64,000 bases of DNA, from contig NZ_KI911562.1 of NCBI RefSeq assembly GCF_000515315.1, positions 1,813,501 to 1,877,500 of the forward strand, read 5' to 3'. Source of the stretch: Asinibacterium sp. OR53 (lineage in GTDB: Bacteria > Bacteroidota > Bacteroidia > Chitinophagales > Chitinophagaceae). Below, in pieces: positions 8,356 to 17,880 of the stretch (the first letter of the stretch is position 1; each line of letters starts with the position of its first letter). The translations under genes and the position numbers were made by a program. The notes under the pieces were generated by a model. The model saw nothing but the letters and a program-made list of their open reading frames with translations, made no database searches and was not told the origin of the DNA.

Positions 8356-10353
8356 ATGATGAAGCTTAACAAGATATTACACTTGGTATTGCCCTGCTTA
8401 CTGTGCTGGACAATTGCAAGCGGACAACTGAACAAAACATGGATAGTGGATACCGATAAGCCTGTTGCAGCAATACAATCTACGATGTGGGGTGTATTCT
8501 TTGAAGACATCAACTTTGGCGCCGATGGCGGTATCTATGCAGAATTGGTTAAAAACCGTTCTTTCGAATTTTCCAGCCCATTGATGGGTTGGACAGTTAA
8601 ACAAAAGAAATTCAGGGAAGGTACTGTAGTAGTACAAAACAGGCAGGATGCTCATACTGCAAACCCCAGGTATATTTCTGTGAATGTTCAACAGGCGGCC
8701 AAAGGCGATCTTGTATTGATCAACGATGGTTTCAGGGGCATGGGTGTGAAAAAAGATATGCGATATTTCTTTTCGCTTTTGTATAACCAACCTGTTACTG
8801 CACAAATCCATCTCCATGTTTCACTGATCGATTCAACGGGAAATGTTTTAGGTGATACGATCTTCATCCCCGCCCTCAAAGATGGCAACTGGCATAAGCA
8901 ATCGGCAAGCTTTTTATCGCATGCTACCTGCCCTAAAGCGAAATTGAGCATTGATTTTGTGGGTGACGGCTATATAGGACTGGATATGGTTTCTCTTTTT
9001 CCTTCCGATACATGGAAGGGAAGGCCTGGAGGTATGCGCGCAGATATGGTACAAATGCTGGCAGATCTAAAACCTGGCTTTATCCGTTTTCCCGGCGGAT
9101 GTATTGTAGAAGGGCGGGACCTCAACAACAGGTATCAATGGAAAAAAACAATTGGTCCGGTCGAAGAACGGCAATTGATCATGAACAGGTGGAATGTTGA
9201 GTTCGCACACAGATCCGCCCCCGATTATTTTCAAACTTTCGGGTTGGGCTTTTATGAATATTTTCAGTTGGCAGAAGATATCGGCGCTTCCCCGTTGCCC
9301 ATTCTCAATTGTGGAATGGCTTGCCAGTTCAATAGTGCAGAAGTGGCCGATATGCACCAGTTAGATGCTTATGTGCAGGATGCGCTGGATTTGATCGAGT
9401 TTGCCAATGGCGATACTACCACTACCTGGGGTAAAGTGAGGGCATCCATGGGCCATCCTGCTTCCTTCCATTTAAAAATGATGGGCATTGGGAATGAAAA
9501 TTGGGGACCTCAATACCTGGAGCGGTTGGATGTCTTCACAAAAGCCATCAAAAACAAATATCCATATATCAAACTGGTAAACAGTTCGGGCACGGATCCG
9601 GAAGGAGAAAGATTCGATTTCCTGAATACAGCTTTAAGAAAAAGAAATGCCGACCTGATCGATGAACATTATTATCGCCGCCCCGAATGGTTCTTCGCCA
9701 ATACCGGCCGTTATGATCATTACCCGAGAAATGGAAGCAAAGTATTCGCCGGAGAATATGCGGCACATGTAAACAATGCAACGGGACCGCAAGGTAAAAG
9801 CAACTGGCTGGCTGCATTGGCAGAAGCAGCGTTCATGACTGGTATGGAACGCAATGCCGATGTGGTACAAATGGCTTCTTATGCACCGCTGTTTGCGCAT
9901 GCAGAAGGCTGGCAATGGGCGCCGGACCTTATCTGGACCAACAACTTAAGCATCTATGGCACACCCAGTTATTATGTGCAAAAGTTGTTTTCAAACAACA
10001 AAGGCAGCAAGCTCCTCTCTATCAATTCCTCTATAGGAGGAACTCAAGAGTCCGATAGCTTGTATGCATCTGCTGTGATGGACACTGTTTCCGGAGAGTT
10101 GATCCTCAAAATGGTCAATGCATCTGCCCGGAAGCAGGACTGCAATTTTATTATACAGGGCATTGGAAAATGCAAAGACGGTAAATTGACCGTATTGCAA
10201 AGTGGTGATTTAAAAACAACGAATTCATTTGAACAACCATTCAACCTGTCGCCCAAAGAATCAATAATATCCTTACAAAAAAAGGGTTTACAATATACAG
10301 CGCCTCCGTATTCGCTCAGTGTGATGCGAATAAAATATACACGGGGAAGCTGA
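8356..10353 (+). CDS. GH51 alpha-L-arabinofuranosidase
   Basis: 665 residues from the start chosen here (ATG 8356; an adjacent ATG at 8359 is equally possible). It releases terminal alpha-L-arabinofuranose from arabinans, arabinoxylans or arabinogalactans, probably in the periplasm. A signal peptide (LNKILHLVLPCLLCW to SGQ) begins at this start. The catalytic domain carries the acid/base Glu in GIGNEN (about residue 381) and the nucleophile Glu in FAGEYAA (about 467), followed by the C-terminal beta domain. The frame stays open upstream to 8164, but that extension crosses a terminator and a -7 element and would bury the signal peptide. It is the first enzyme of a glycan cluster with GH30, SusC/D and GH29 downstream on the same strand. 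Confidence 0.92.
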   Translation: MMKLNKILHLVLPCLLCWTIASGQLNKTWIVDTDKPVAAIQSTMWGVFFEDINFGADGGIYAELVKNRSFEFSSPLMGWTVKQKKFREGTVVVQNRQDAHTANPRYISVNVQQAAKGDLVLINDGFRGMGVKKDMRYFFSLLYNQPVTAQIHLHVSLIDSTGNVLGDTIFIPALKDGNWHKQSASFLSHATCPKAKLSIDFVGDGYIGLDMVSLFPSDTWKGRPGGMRADMVQMLADLKPGFIRFPGGCIVEGRDLNNRYQWKKTIGPVEERQLIMNRWNVEFAHRSAPDYFQTFGLGFYEYFQLAEDIGASPLPILNCGMACQFNSAEVADMHQLDAYVQDALDLIEFANGDTTTTWGKVRASMGHPASFHLKMMGIGNENWGPQYLERLDVFTKAIKNKYPYIKLVNSSGTDPEGERFDFLNTALRKRNADLIDEHYYRRPEWFFANTGRYDHYPRNGSKVFAGEYAAHVNNATGPQGKSNWLAALAEAAFMTGMERNADVVQMASYAPLFAHAEGWQWAPDLIWTNNLSIYGTPSYYVQKLFSNNKGSKLLSINSSIGGTQESDSLYASAVMDTVSGELILKMVNASARKQDCNFIIQGIGKCKDGKLTVLQSGDLKTTNSFEQPFNLSPKESIISLQKKGLQYTAPPYSLSVMRIKYTRGS

Positions 10354-10518
10354 CTGTTATAAACTTGTTTTATGCATTGGGTTATACATGAAACAATCGA
10401 TCAACGCCAATGAAGCATTGCTGGCTTGTTGAATCATTTCGCTGATAGATAACTATATTTATTGCCTCAGAGAAGATAAGCTGAACAATATTGACCTCAC
10501 CATAGAACCAGTTTCTTC

Positions 10519-12057
10519 ATGCGCCTATTACTTGCTGCATTCATATTATGCCTGTGCTATGAGCCTGGGCAAGCCAGGCAGACAGATACACTTGTTATAA
10601 AGGTCGATCTTCAAAAGACATTTCAGACAATAGAAAATTTCGGCGCTTCAGATGCTTGGTCATGCCAGTTTGTTGGCAATTGGCCGGAGGCTGCTAAAAA
10701 TAAGATGGCCGATTGGCTGTTCAGCATGGATACGCTTGATAACGGCAACCCTAAAGGAATTGGGTTAAGCTTATGGCGTTTCAATTTTGGCGCGGGCAGC
10801 AGGGAGCAGGGAGATAGTAGCGGCATACGGGACGAATGGCGTAGGGCTTCTTCTTTTCTGGGGAAAAATGGTGCGTACAACTGGCAACAGCAAAAAACAC
10901 AACTATGGTTTCTGCACGCAGCGAAACAAAGGGGTGTGCAATCGTTCCTGGGCTTTTTCAATAGTCCGCCTGTTCAATTTACCCGGAATAAAAAAGCTTT
11001 TGCAGATAAAGGTGTTTGTAATATTGCTCCTGATCAATATCAAGCTTTTGCAGTGTATGCAACTGAAACGTTGAAGCATATCAAACAACAGGAAGGCATA
11101 ACATTCAACTACCTGAGCCCGGTCAATGAACCACAATGGGACTGGAGCGATGGGGGACAGGAAGGCAGCCCGTATACCAATCATGAGATCGGCAACCTGG
11201 TCAAAACATTCGATACTGTTTTAAAGGAAAGCAGGTTGTCAACCAAACTGATCATCCCCGAATCGGGGCAGCTTCAATACCTGCTCAACAGCCGCGACCG
11301 CATACTGAAAAACAACCAAGTCGAAGCCTTCTTCAATGATTCGTCGGCCGGTTTTGTTGGTGGTTTGCCAGCAGTGGAACGGGTGGTGGCTTCCCACAGT
11401 TATTTTACCAGCTCCCCGTATGCAACGGCCATACACATCAGAGACAACATTTCACGGAAAGTTGCAGAAATTAAAGGTTTGCGCTATTGGCAAACAGAGT
11501 ATTCCGTGTTGGGAGATAATGCAGGAGAGATCAATGGCCGGGGAAGAGACACGGGCATAACTACTGCTTTATATGTAGCGAAAGTCATTCATGCAGACCT
11601 GGTGGCTGGAAATGCCGCAGCCTGGCAATGGTGGTTGGCTATTTCACCTTATGATTACAAAGACGGGCTTATTTATATCGATAAAAACAAAGCGGCTGGT
11701 CGTTATTACGACAGCAAAACGTTGTGGGTACTTGGTAATTACAGCAGGTTTGTAAGACCCGGGATGCTGCGGGTTGCAGTAGGTATACCCGGGGCAGATA
11801 GTTTATTGGTATCTGCTTATAAAGACAGGGCAAACCATCGATTGGTATTTGTAATCATCAATACTACTGCCAAAGAACAAAAATTACGCTTTATAGACCA
11901 ACACGATCGTTCAATTTTTACAAAACAGGAGTGGATAACTTATACTACCAGCACCTCCCTGCGGCTTGAAAAAAAGAGATATCCCAGTGAAAGTGTTATC
12001 CATATATTGCCAGGCAGTATTGTAACGCTTGAATCAAGCTACATGCAGACTGATTAA
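10519..12057 (+). CDS. GH30 glycosidase, endo-beta-1,6-galactanase-like
   Basis: 512 residues. The signal peptide is about 1-20 (ending QARQ) and is followed by a (beta/alpha)8 barrel with a C-terminal beta-sandwich. The N-terminal motif IENFGASDAWSCQF and the block GNPKGIGLSLWRFN are typical of a bacterial GH30 group that includes endo-beta-1,6-galactanases. The acid/base is Glu204 in VNEPQWDW and the nucleophile Glu327 in WQTEYS. It begins 165 bp after the arabinofuranosidase on the same strand. Beta-1,6-galactan cleavage is inferred from family resemblance and context. Other GH30 activities (beta-glucosidase, beta-1,6-glucanase, xylanase) are less likely but not excluded. Confidence 0.82.
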   Translation: MRLLLAAFILCLCYEPGQARQTDTLVIKVDLQKTFQTIENFGASDAWSCQFVGNWPEAAKNKMADWLFSMDTLDNGNPKGIGLSLWRFNFGAGSREQGDSSGIRDEWRRASSFLGKNGAYNWQQQKTQLWFLHAAKQRGVQSFLGFFNSPPVQFTRNKKAFADKGVCNIAPDQYQAFAVYATETLKHIKQQEGITFNYLSPVNEPQWDWSDGGQEGSPYTNHEIGNLVKTFDTVLKESRLSTKLIIPESGQLQYLLNSRDRILKNNQVEAFFNDSSAGFVGGLPAVERVVASHSYFTSSPYATAIHIRDNISRKVAEIKGLRYWQTEYSVLGDNAGEINGRGRDTGITTALYVAKVIHADLVAGNAAAWQWWLAISPYDYKDGLIYIDKNKAAGRYYDSKTLWVLGNYSRFVRPGMLRVAVGIPGADSLLVSAYKDRANHRLVFVIINTTAKEQKLRFIDQHDRSIFTKQEWITYTTSTSLRLEKKRYPSESVIHILPGSIVTLESSYMQTD

Positions 12058-12117
12058 CACCGCTCATCAAGATTAATAGCGCAGCTTTTTTTTTCACTGT
12101 AGATTTAAAGAAAAAAC

Positions 12118-12480
12118 ATGAACACTTCAAAGATCGCGGCGAAACTCGCTGAACTCTGCCGCCAGGGACAATTTGAAACCGCTCAAAAAGAATTGTATGC
12201 GAATGATGCCATCAGCATAGAGCCTCATGCCACGCCCGCATTTGAAAAGGAAACGCATGGACTGGATGCCATCATCAAAAAAGGGCACAAATTCGAATCC
12301 ATGGTGGAACAAATGCATAGTCTTACCGTATCGGAACCGCTGGTTGCAGGGAATTCTTTCGCAGTGATCATGAGCATGGACATCACTATGAAAGGACATG
12401 ATCGCATGAATATGAGCGAACTCTGTGTATATGAAGTCAATAAAGAAGGAAGGATTGTATCGGAAAGATTCCTTATGTAG
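12118..12480 (+). CDS. SnoaL/NTF2-like small protein
   Basis: 120 residues, no signal peptide. The pattern LAELCRQGQFETAQKEL, followed by a short beta strand region ending in CVYEVNKEGRIVSERF, fits the NTF2/SnoaL-like cone fold used by small isomerases, hydrolases and ligand-binding proteins. No catalytic residue can be assigned. It lies 60 bp after GH30 and upstream of the SusC gene, so it may be transcribed with the glycan enzymes, but its role there is unknown. Confidence 0.7.
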   Translation: MNTSKIAAKLAELCRQGQFETAQKELYANDAISIEPHATPAFEKETHGLDAIIKKGHKFESMVEQMHSLTVSEPLVAGNSFAVIMSMDITMKGHDRMNMSELCVYEVNKEGRIVSERFLM

Positions 12481-12531
12481 GTTGTGTAGGATATATTAAG
12501 GCTTAAATCTTGTATTTCAAAATTTATCTAT

Positions 12532-12543
12532 GCAAACGTTTCC
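12532..12543. promoter_or_regulatory. LacI-type operator-like palindrome upstream of susC
   Basis: The 12-bp imperfect palindrome GCAAACGTTTCC has the AAACGTTT core seen in many LacI/CcpA-family operators. It also forms part of a hairpin with the ACGTTTTTGC that follows. It lies 129 bp before SusC. No LacI-family gene is in the window, so this is tentative; the hairpin could instead be a weak terminator of the NTF2-like gene. Confidence 0.25.
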
Positions 12544-12614
12544 GGACGTTTTTGCATTCTTTTCCTGTGCAAAATGCAATTGTTAAAGATAGGTTAGTGT
12601 AATTTGATGGTCTA

Positions 12615-12634
12615 CATACGTAACGAAACGTATG
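12615..12634. promoter_or_regulatory. Perfect 7-bp inverted repeat in the susC leader
   Basis: CATACGT and ACGTATG are separated by six bases, 37 bp before the SusC start. It could be an operator for the glycan cluster or a 5' UTR hairpin. Its position is seen directly; the function is inference. Confidence 0.35.
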
Positions 12635-12671
12635 GTGAACTGCCAATTAACCAATTCTAAAACGATTGCAC

Positions 12672-15600
12672 ATGCCAAAACAACTCAGGTCAGTCCTGAC
12701 CCGGTGGCTTGACTTCAGCTACCGCAAACTGAATCTACTGCTTATTTGCTTTACCCTGACAAGCGTCCAACTCAGCGCTGATGCTGCTGATTCCCATTTA
12801 CATTACCTGCCGGTCCAGATCGGAACACTGAATGGTAAGGTAACCGACAGTAAAAATCAACCCCTGGAAGGTGTGAGTGTGACCATCAGAGGCACAAAAA
12901 AAGGGGTCACTACCAATGCACAGGGGGCGTTTGTGTTGAAGAATGTAGACGAACACGCTATCCTGGTATTCAGTTATACCGGGTTCGTTAACAAGGAAAT
13001 ACCACTCCGTGGGAATGCAGGTAACCTGATAGTAATGATGGAGGAGCAGTCACTGCAATTAAATGATGTAGTGGTGATTGGTTATGGTACCCAAACTAAA
13101 AAAGACTTAACAGGTGCTGTAGCACAAGTGAAAGCTACACAATTAGAAAATGAAAATCCACGTTCGGTGCAGGACTTGCTCCGTGGAAATGCGCCCGGCC
13201 TGGATGTAGGATTTGATGCCAGTACTAAAGGAAGCAATGCAAGTCTTACTGTAAGAGGAAGGGGATCACTAACTGCACAGTCGCCTCCGGTAATTGTATT
13301 AGATGGAGTGATTTTCGGTGGAGGTATGGAAGATATCAATCCTAATGACATCGCTACCATCGACATCCTGAAAGATGCCAGCTCGGCTGCTGTATACGGA
13401 GCCCGCTCTGCTAATGGCGTGATTCTTATCACAACCAAAAGAGGCAGTAGCAAGAGCCATAAGCCCACCATTACTTTCAACGATAATATTGGCATCAATG
13501 TGCTGGAGCAAAAACCCCACCTGCTCGACGGTAATGAAATGATCAATTTCAGACAAGATTATGAAGCAGCCGCTAAATATTGGTTCCTGCCTGGTTTGGC
13601 ACCTACTGTAGGTGGTGTCAAATTCGATACGGCTTCTACTCCTGGTATACAATATTATTATAAGGATCCACGCACCAATCCGGGTGGTTTGTCTACAGCA
13701 CAATGGATGGGCCTGCGGCCGGGCAGTGCCGGAGATCCGGTGGTGGAATGGCTGAACAGGAATGAGTTCAAGCCTATAGAGATCAGTAATATCATGGCCG
13801 GTAAAATGCTTAACTGGGAAAACCTGATCTATAATAAAAACGCTTTGCAGCACGATCATACCGTGAGTATGTCGGGCAGGAAAGAAGATTTCAATTATTA
13901 TCTATCGCTGGGCTATCTCAGCAACCAGGGATTGACCGTGGGAGATCAATACAAGGTTTTCAGGACCAGGGTGAACCTGGAGGGACAAGCCACTAAATTC
14001 CTGACAGTTGGATTGAACTTACAATATAGTAACAGGGATGAGAGCTCAGTACCTGTTTCCATGTCAGACGTGCAACAAACTACTCCATGGGGTTCATACT
14101 ATGCAGATGATGGTGTTACACTTCGATTGAGTCCTAATGATGATCCGGGAAATAATACGCACCCATTTATGGAGCAGGCTTATACAGACCGGATGAAAAA
14201 GTTTGATAACTTTTTCGGTTCGGTATATGCAAAAGGAAAACTGCCATGGGGATTCTCTTACCAGGTGAATTTCACACCAAGACTGGAGAATTACCGGTTC
14301 TTTAATTTCCGTTCGCCGCTTAACCCTACCATTGCAGCAAGGAATGGCGTTGCTATCAGGCAAAGCCAAACAATTTATCAATGGCAGTTGGATAATGTGA
14401 TCAAATGGTATCATCAATTTGGTAAACATACCTTCGATGCTACTTTCCTGATCAATGCTGAGAAATTCCAATCATGGGGCGACTCCACCAATGCAGAGAA
14501 CTTTTCGCCTAACTCCAACCTGAGCTATCATAACCTGGGTGGAGCTGCTATTTTAAATACCGTTACCAAAGACGAGTATGCTACAGGTGATGCCCTGATG
14601 GGACGACTCGCGTATAATTACGATCAGCGTTATTTCTTAACGGGTACTGTTAGAAGGGATGGATATTCTGCATTTGGACAACAGAACCCAAGGGCTACTT
14701 TTTATTCATTTGGTGCATCATGGGCATTGAGTCAAGAGCGATTCATGCGCCGGTTTGATAAATGGCTGGATTACGCGAAACTGAGGGTCTCTTACGGAGA
14801 GAATGGTAACCGTGAAATAGGCCGCTATGCTTCGATAGCACAACTCAATGCCAGCAAATATGTATACATAACTCCTTCCGGAACTGTATATGATGTGGCA
14901 ACGTTATCTACCGGCAATATGGCCAACTCCAATTTGAAATGGGAGCGGAACGCTTCTGTCAATCTGGGTATTGATTATTCCATTCTTCGTGGAAGGATCA
15001 GCGGTTCTTTTGATTATTACCAGCGAAACACCAAGGATTTGCTGGTAAGCCGTTCGCTGCCCAGTGTAACCGGGTTTAGCAATGTAATTTCTAACCTGGG
15101 TGAAGTACAGAACACCGGTTTTGAAATGAGTGTGAGTTCGCTCAACCTCGATCGAAGGAATTTTACCTGGAGAAGTACGTTCAGTTTCTGGCTCAACAGG
15201 AATAAGATCGTACACCTGTATGGTCCTGTTCCGGTTGTAGATGCAAGTGGTAAGACTACTTATGTAGAGAAAGACGATCTCAAAAACGGCTGGTATATCG
15301 GCAAAGACATCAATACCGTATATGATTACAGGATATTGGGTGTTTGGCAGGTAGCCGATGCGGCAACTGCTGCTTCTTATGGATACAAGCCCGGTGATTT
15401 CAGGTTGCAGGACACCAATGGTGATGGTAAGTACACTATAGACGATAAGCAATTTATTGGCTCTACAACACCTGACTTTTCATGGAACCTTCGAAACGAA
15501 TTCAGGGTCTTCCGCAACTTTGATGTTTCGTTGACACTGTACTCAAAGATTGGGCAGCTTTCTCAGTTAAATGAAGCTAAGAACGTTGATAAGTTCTATA

Positions 15601-15914
15601 ACAGGTCTAACTTCTACCTGCGTCCTTACTGGACCCCTACCAATCCTATCAACGATTATGCAGCGATCAACTCCAATGCAGCTGGTGCTGTTTCATGGAA
15701 TGTGTACAGGAAGTCTTCCTTCATAAGGATCAGTAACGTGAGCGTTGCGTATAGCTTGCCATCTGAACTGGCCCACAGGTATAAAATGGAAGCCGTGAAA
15801 ATGTATCTTAATGTAGTGAACCCCTATGTATACTCTTCCTGGAATTATTTTGATCCGGAAAACAAGGGCATCACTCCCATCACATTCAATTTCGGCCTAA
15901 ATGTTACCCTGTAG
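12672..15914 (+). CDS. SusC/RagA-family TonB-linked outer-membrane glycan transporter
   Basis: 1080 residues from ATG 12672 (a TTG two codons upstream is less likely). It imports oligosaccharides across the outer membrane together with its SusD lipoprotein. The N-terminal signal/anchor region (about 1-39) is followed by a CarboxypepD_reg domain (52-125), the family-typical hinge LNDVVVIGYGTQ (130-141), the plug with the VRGRGSL and VLDGV motifs, and the barrel, ending with FNFGLNVTL. Its SusD partner begins 21 bp downstream. The leader holds two palindromes that may be regulatory sites. No ECF sigma/anti-sigma pair or hybrid two-component regulator lies next to it, which is unusual for such loci. 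Confidence 0.95.
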   Translation: MPKQLRSVLTRWLDFSYRKLNLLLICFTLTSVQLSADAADSHLHYLPVQIGTLNGKVTDSKNQPLEGVSVTIRGTKKGVTTNAQGAFVLKNVDEHAILVFSYTGFVNKEIPLRGNAGNLIVMMEEQSLQLNDVVVIGYGTQTKKDLTGAVAQVKATQLENENPRSVQDLLRGNAPGLDVGFDASTKGSNASLTVRGRGSLTAQSPPVIVLDGVIFGGGMEDINPNDIATIDILKDASSAAVYGARSANGVILITTKRGSSKSHKPTITFNDNIGINVLEQKPHLLDGNEMINFRQDYEAAAKYWFLPGLAPTVGGVKFDTASTPGIQYYYKDPRTNPGGLSTAQWMGLRPGSAGDPVVEWLNRNEFKPIEISNIMAGKMLNWENLIYNKNALQHDHTVSMSGRKEDFNYYLSLGYLSNQGLTVGDQYKVFRTRVNLEGQATKFLTVGLNLQYSNRDESSVPVSMSDVQQTTPWGSYYADDGVTLRLSPNDDPGNNTHPFMEQAYTDRMKKFDNFFGSVYAKGKLPWGFSYQVNFTPRLENYRFFNFRSPLNPTIAARNGVAIRQSQTIYQWQLDNVIKWYHQFGKHTFDATFLINAEKFQSWGDSTNAENFSPNSNLSYHNLGGAAILNTVTKDEYATGDALMGRLAYNYDQRYFLTGTVRRDGYSAFGQQNPRATFYSFGASWALSQERFMRRFDKWLDYAKLRVSYGENGNREIGRYASIAQLNASKYVYITPSGTVYDVATLSTGNMANSNLKWERNASVNLGIDYSILRGRISGSFDYYQRNTKDLLVSRSLPSVTGFSNVISNLGEVQNTGFEMSVSSLNLDRRNFTWRSTFSFWLNRNKIVHLYGPVPVVDASGKTTYVEKDDLKNGWYIGKDINTVYDYRILGVWQVADAATAASYGYKPGDFRLQDTNGDGKYTIDDKQFIGSTTPDFSWNLRNEFRVFRNFDVSLTLYSKIGQLSQLNEAKNVDKFYNRSNFYLRPYWTPTNPINDYAAINSNAAGAVSWNVYRKSSFIRISNVSVAYSLPSELAHRYKMEAVKMYLNVVNPYVYSSWNYFDPENKGITPITFNFGLNVTL

Positions 15915-15935
15915 ACTCATTAAATCATTAGAAGC

Positions 15936-17774
15936 ATGAAAACGAACAATATCAATAAACGAATACTTTACTGCCTGGCAATGGTACTGGTGATCAGCGC
16001 AGGTTGTAAAAAAGATTTCCTGGAACCGAAGCCCCTGTCTTTCTATTCACCGGATAATTCAATGGTGGATATTCCCGGCTTCAATGCAGCGCTGGCGGCA
16101 TGTGCAAAGAACCTGCGCGATGAATATTATGGTGATGGTGCGCCCATCATATCTGAAAATATTTTTTCGGAAGTGGCGGTAGAAGGTACTACAGACAAAA
16201 CCGGGCCGGCACAGAACATGGACATCCTTATCAAACCCGATGCGCAGTTGAACCACGTAGACTATAACCGGATTGGTTGGTACTGGACACAGGAATATAT
16301 AGGTATACGCCTTGCTAATACAGTGATTTCCAGGGTTGGCGGTGTGAAAACGATACCCGATTCTGCCAAGAACATCATCCTGGGTAAAGCTTATTTCTTC
16401 CGGTCTTTTGATTATTACCGCCTGGTAAATCAGTTTGGCGATGTACCCTGTCCGATGAAAGAATTGACAGGCCCCAAGGTAGATTTCGCTACTGTAAAAA
16501 GAGAAGTGATTCTTGCAAGAATGAAGCAGGACTTGGAGTTCGCTGTTAAATATGTTCCCTGGATCACCGATAAAGGCGATGTGAACCGCGGAGCTGTTTA
16601 TCACCTGCTTACCAAAGTGAATCTCGCATTAGGCTTGTTCGATGATGCGATTGCCAGTGCCAATGCGGTGATCAACAGCGGTTATTTCAGATTAATGACA
16701 TCACGCTTTGGCGTTGATGCAGGAGTTGCCACCAAAAATGTAACCTGGGATCTGCACAGACCCGAAAACAAATCATTGCCCACAAATACCGAAGGCTTGT
16801 TCCTGGTAACAGACCGTTTTGGTGATGTAGGTGCTTATTCCGGTGGTATGTCAATCATGCGGCAGGCAGTACCCTGGTATGGAGGCGGACAAATCATCAC
16901 CCCGGATCAGAAGAATGGAGTAGCAACAACACAAGGTGTTGAAATAGACAATTTCTCCTATTACGGAAGAGGTATCGGCCGTTGTCGCCTGACTCCTTAT
17001 AGTACGGTGTACATATGGGATGATGTGAATGACCTCAGGCATGACTCTACTTCGGGTAACTGGATGTACATGGAAAACTTGCGTTACAATGATCCTGCGC
17101 TGAAAAAAGCCAACAATCCTTATTACGGACAGCGCTTACGTTTGTATAATGGCAACAGTCTGTTGGTGAAAAATGGCGATACCATTCGCTACTGGTACCC
17201 CTGGCCGCATTATAAGTTGTTTGTGGCCGACCAGGAGAACAACCCTATGAGGGGTGGCCACTCCGATTGGTATGTATTCAGGTTGGCTGAAACATATTTG
17301 CTCCGCGCCGAAGCTTATTTGTGGAAGGGCGATGCAGCCAGCGCTACAGCCGATATCAATACAATCAGAACCCGTGCCAAATGCGCCCCTTATACATCGG
17401 CGCAAGTGAACCTGGGTACCGTGCTCGATGAACGTGCACGTGAATTGTACTGGGAAGAGCCACGCAAGACAGAGCTCACCAGGATGGCTTATATTTTTGC
17501 TAAAACAGGTACGCCCTATAATGGCAAGACCTATACTTCGGCCAGTTTCTCTACAGCTAATTTCTTTTATGACCGCGTACTGGAGAAAAACGATTTCTAT
17601 CGCAAGAACATCGCCACCGTTCACAGCGATATCTATAAGATGAGCCCTTATCACATATTGTGGCCCGTTCCACAGGATGCTATCAATGCCAATACCAATG
17701 GCCGCATCAACCAGAACCAGGGCTATACGGGATTTGAATTGAACGTTCCACCTCTAGACAAAATACCGGAATAA
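15936..17774 (+). CDS. RagB/SusD-family glycan-binding lipoprotein
   Basis: 612 residues. The lipobox VISAGC puts the lipidated cysteine at residue 24. The protein caps the SusC barrel at the cell surface and captures the glycan. The family features are visible: KKDFLEPKP after the cysteine, AYFFRSFDYYRLVNQFGDVP in the N-terminal TPR region, RLAETYLLRAEAYLWKGD in the central helices, and the C-terminal block ending with LWPVPQDAINANTN. It is co-directional with SusC (21-bp gap) and ends just before a terminator (17799), which closes the susCD transcript. Confidence 0.95.
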   Translation: MKTNNINKRILYCLAMVLVISAGCKKDFLEPKPLSFYSPDNSMVDIPGFNAALAACAKNLRDEYYGDGAPIISENIFSEVAVEGTTDKTGPAQNMDILIKPDAQLNHVDYNRIGWYWTQEYIGIRLANTVISRVGGVKTIPDSAKNIILGKAYFFRSFDYYRLVNQFGDVPCPMKELTGPKVDFATVKREVILARMKQDLEFAVKYVPWITDKGDVNRGAVYHLLTKVNLALGLFDDAIASANAVINSGYFRLMTSRFGVDAGVATKNVTWDLHRPENKSLPTNTEGLFLVTDRFGDVGAYSGGMSIMRQAVPWYGGGQIITPDQKNGVATTQGVEIDNFSYYGRGIGRCRLTPYSTVYIWDDVNDLRHDSTSGNWMYMENLRYNDPALKKANNPYYGQRLRLYNGNSLLVKNGDTIRYWYPWPHYKLFVADQENNPMRGGHSDWYVFRLAETYLLRAEAYLWKGDAASATADINTIRTRAKCAPYTSAQVNLGTVLDERARELYWEEPRKTELTRMAYIFAKTGTPYNGKTYTSASFSTANFFYDRVLEKNDFYRKNIATVHSDIYKMSPYHILWPVPQDAINANTNGRINQNQGYTGFELNVPPLDKIPE

Positions 17775-17798
17775 GGATCAAGCGAAATTAGGTATGCA

Positions 17799-17827
17799 AA
17801 GCCACACAAATTTTTGTGTGGCTTTTT
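17799..17827 (+). terminator. Terminator after susCD
   Basis: A 12-bp stem AAGCCACACAAA/TTTGTGTGGCTT with a very short T loop is followed by a T run. It separates the SusD gene from the fucosidase gene, which therefore probably has its own promoter. Confidence 0.85.
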
Positions 17828-17880
17828 TATGATCTTTGCGACCTGAATAAAAGGATAACCTTAATCCAATACATCATCAC

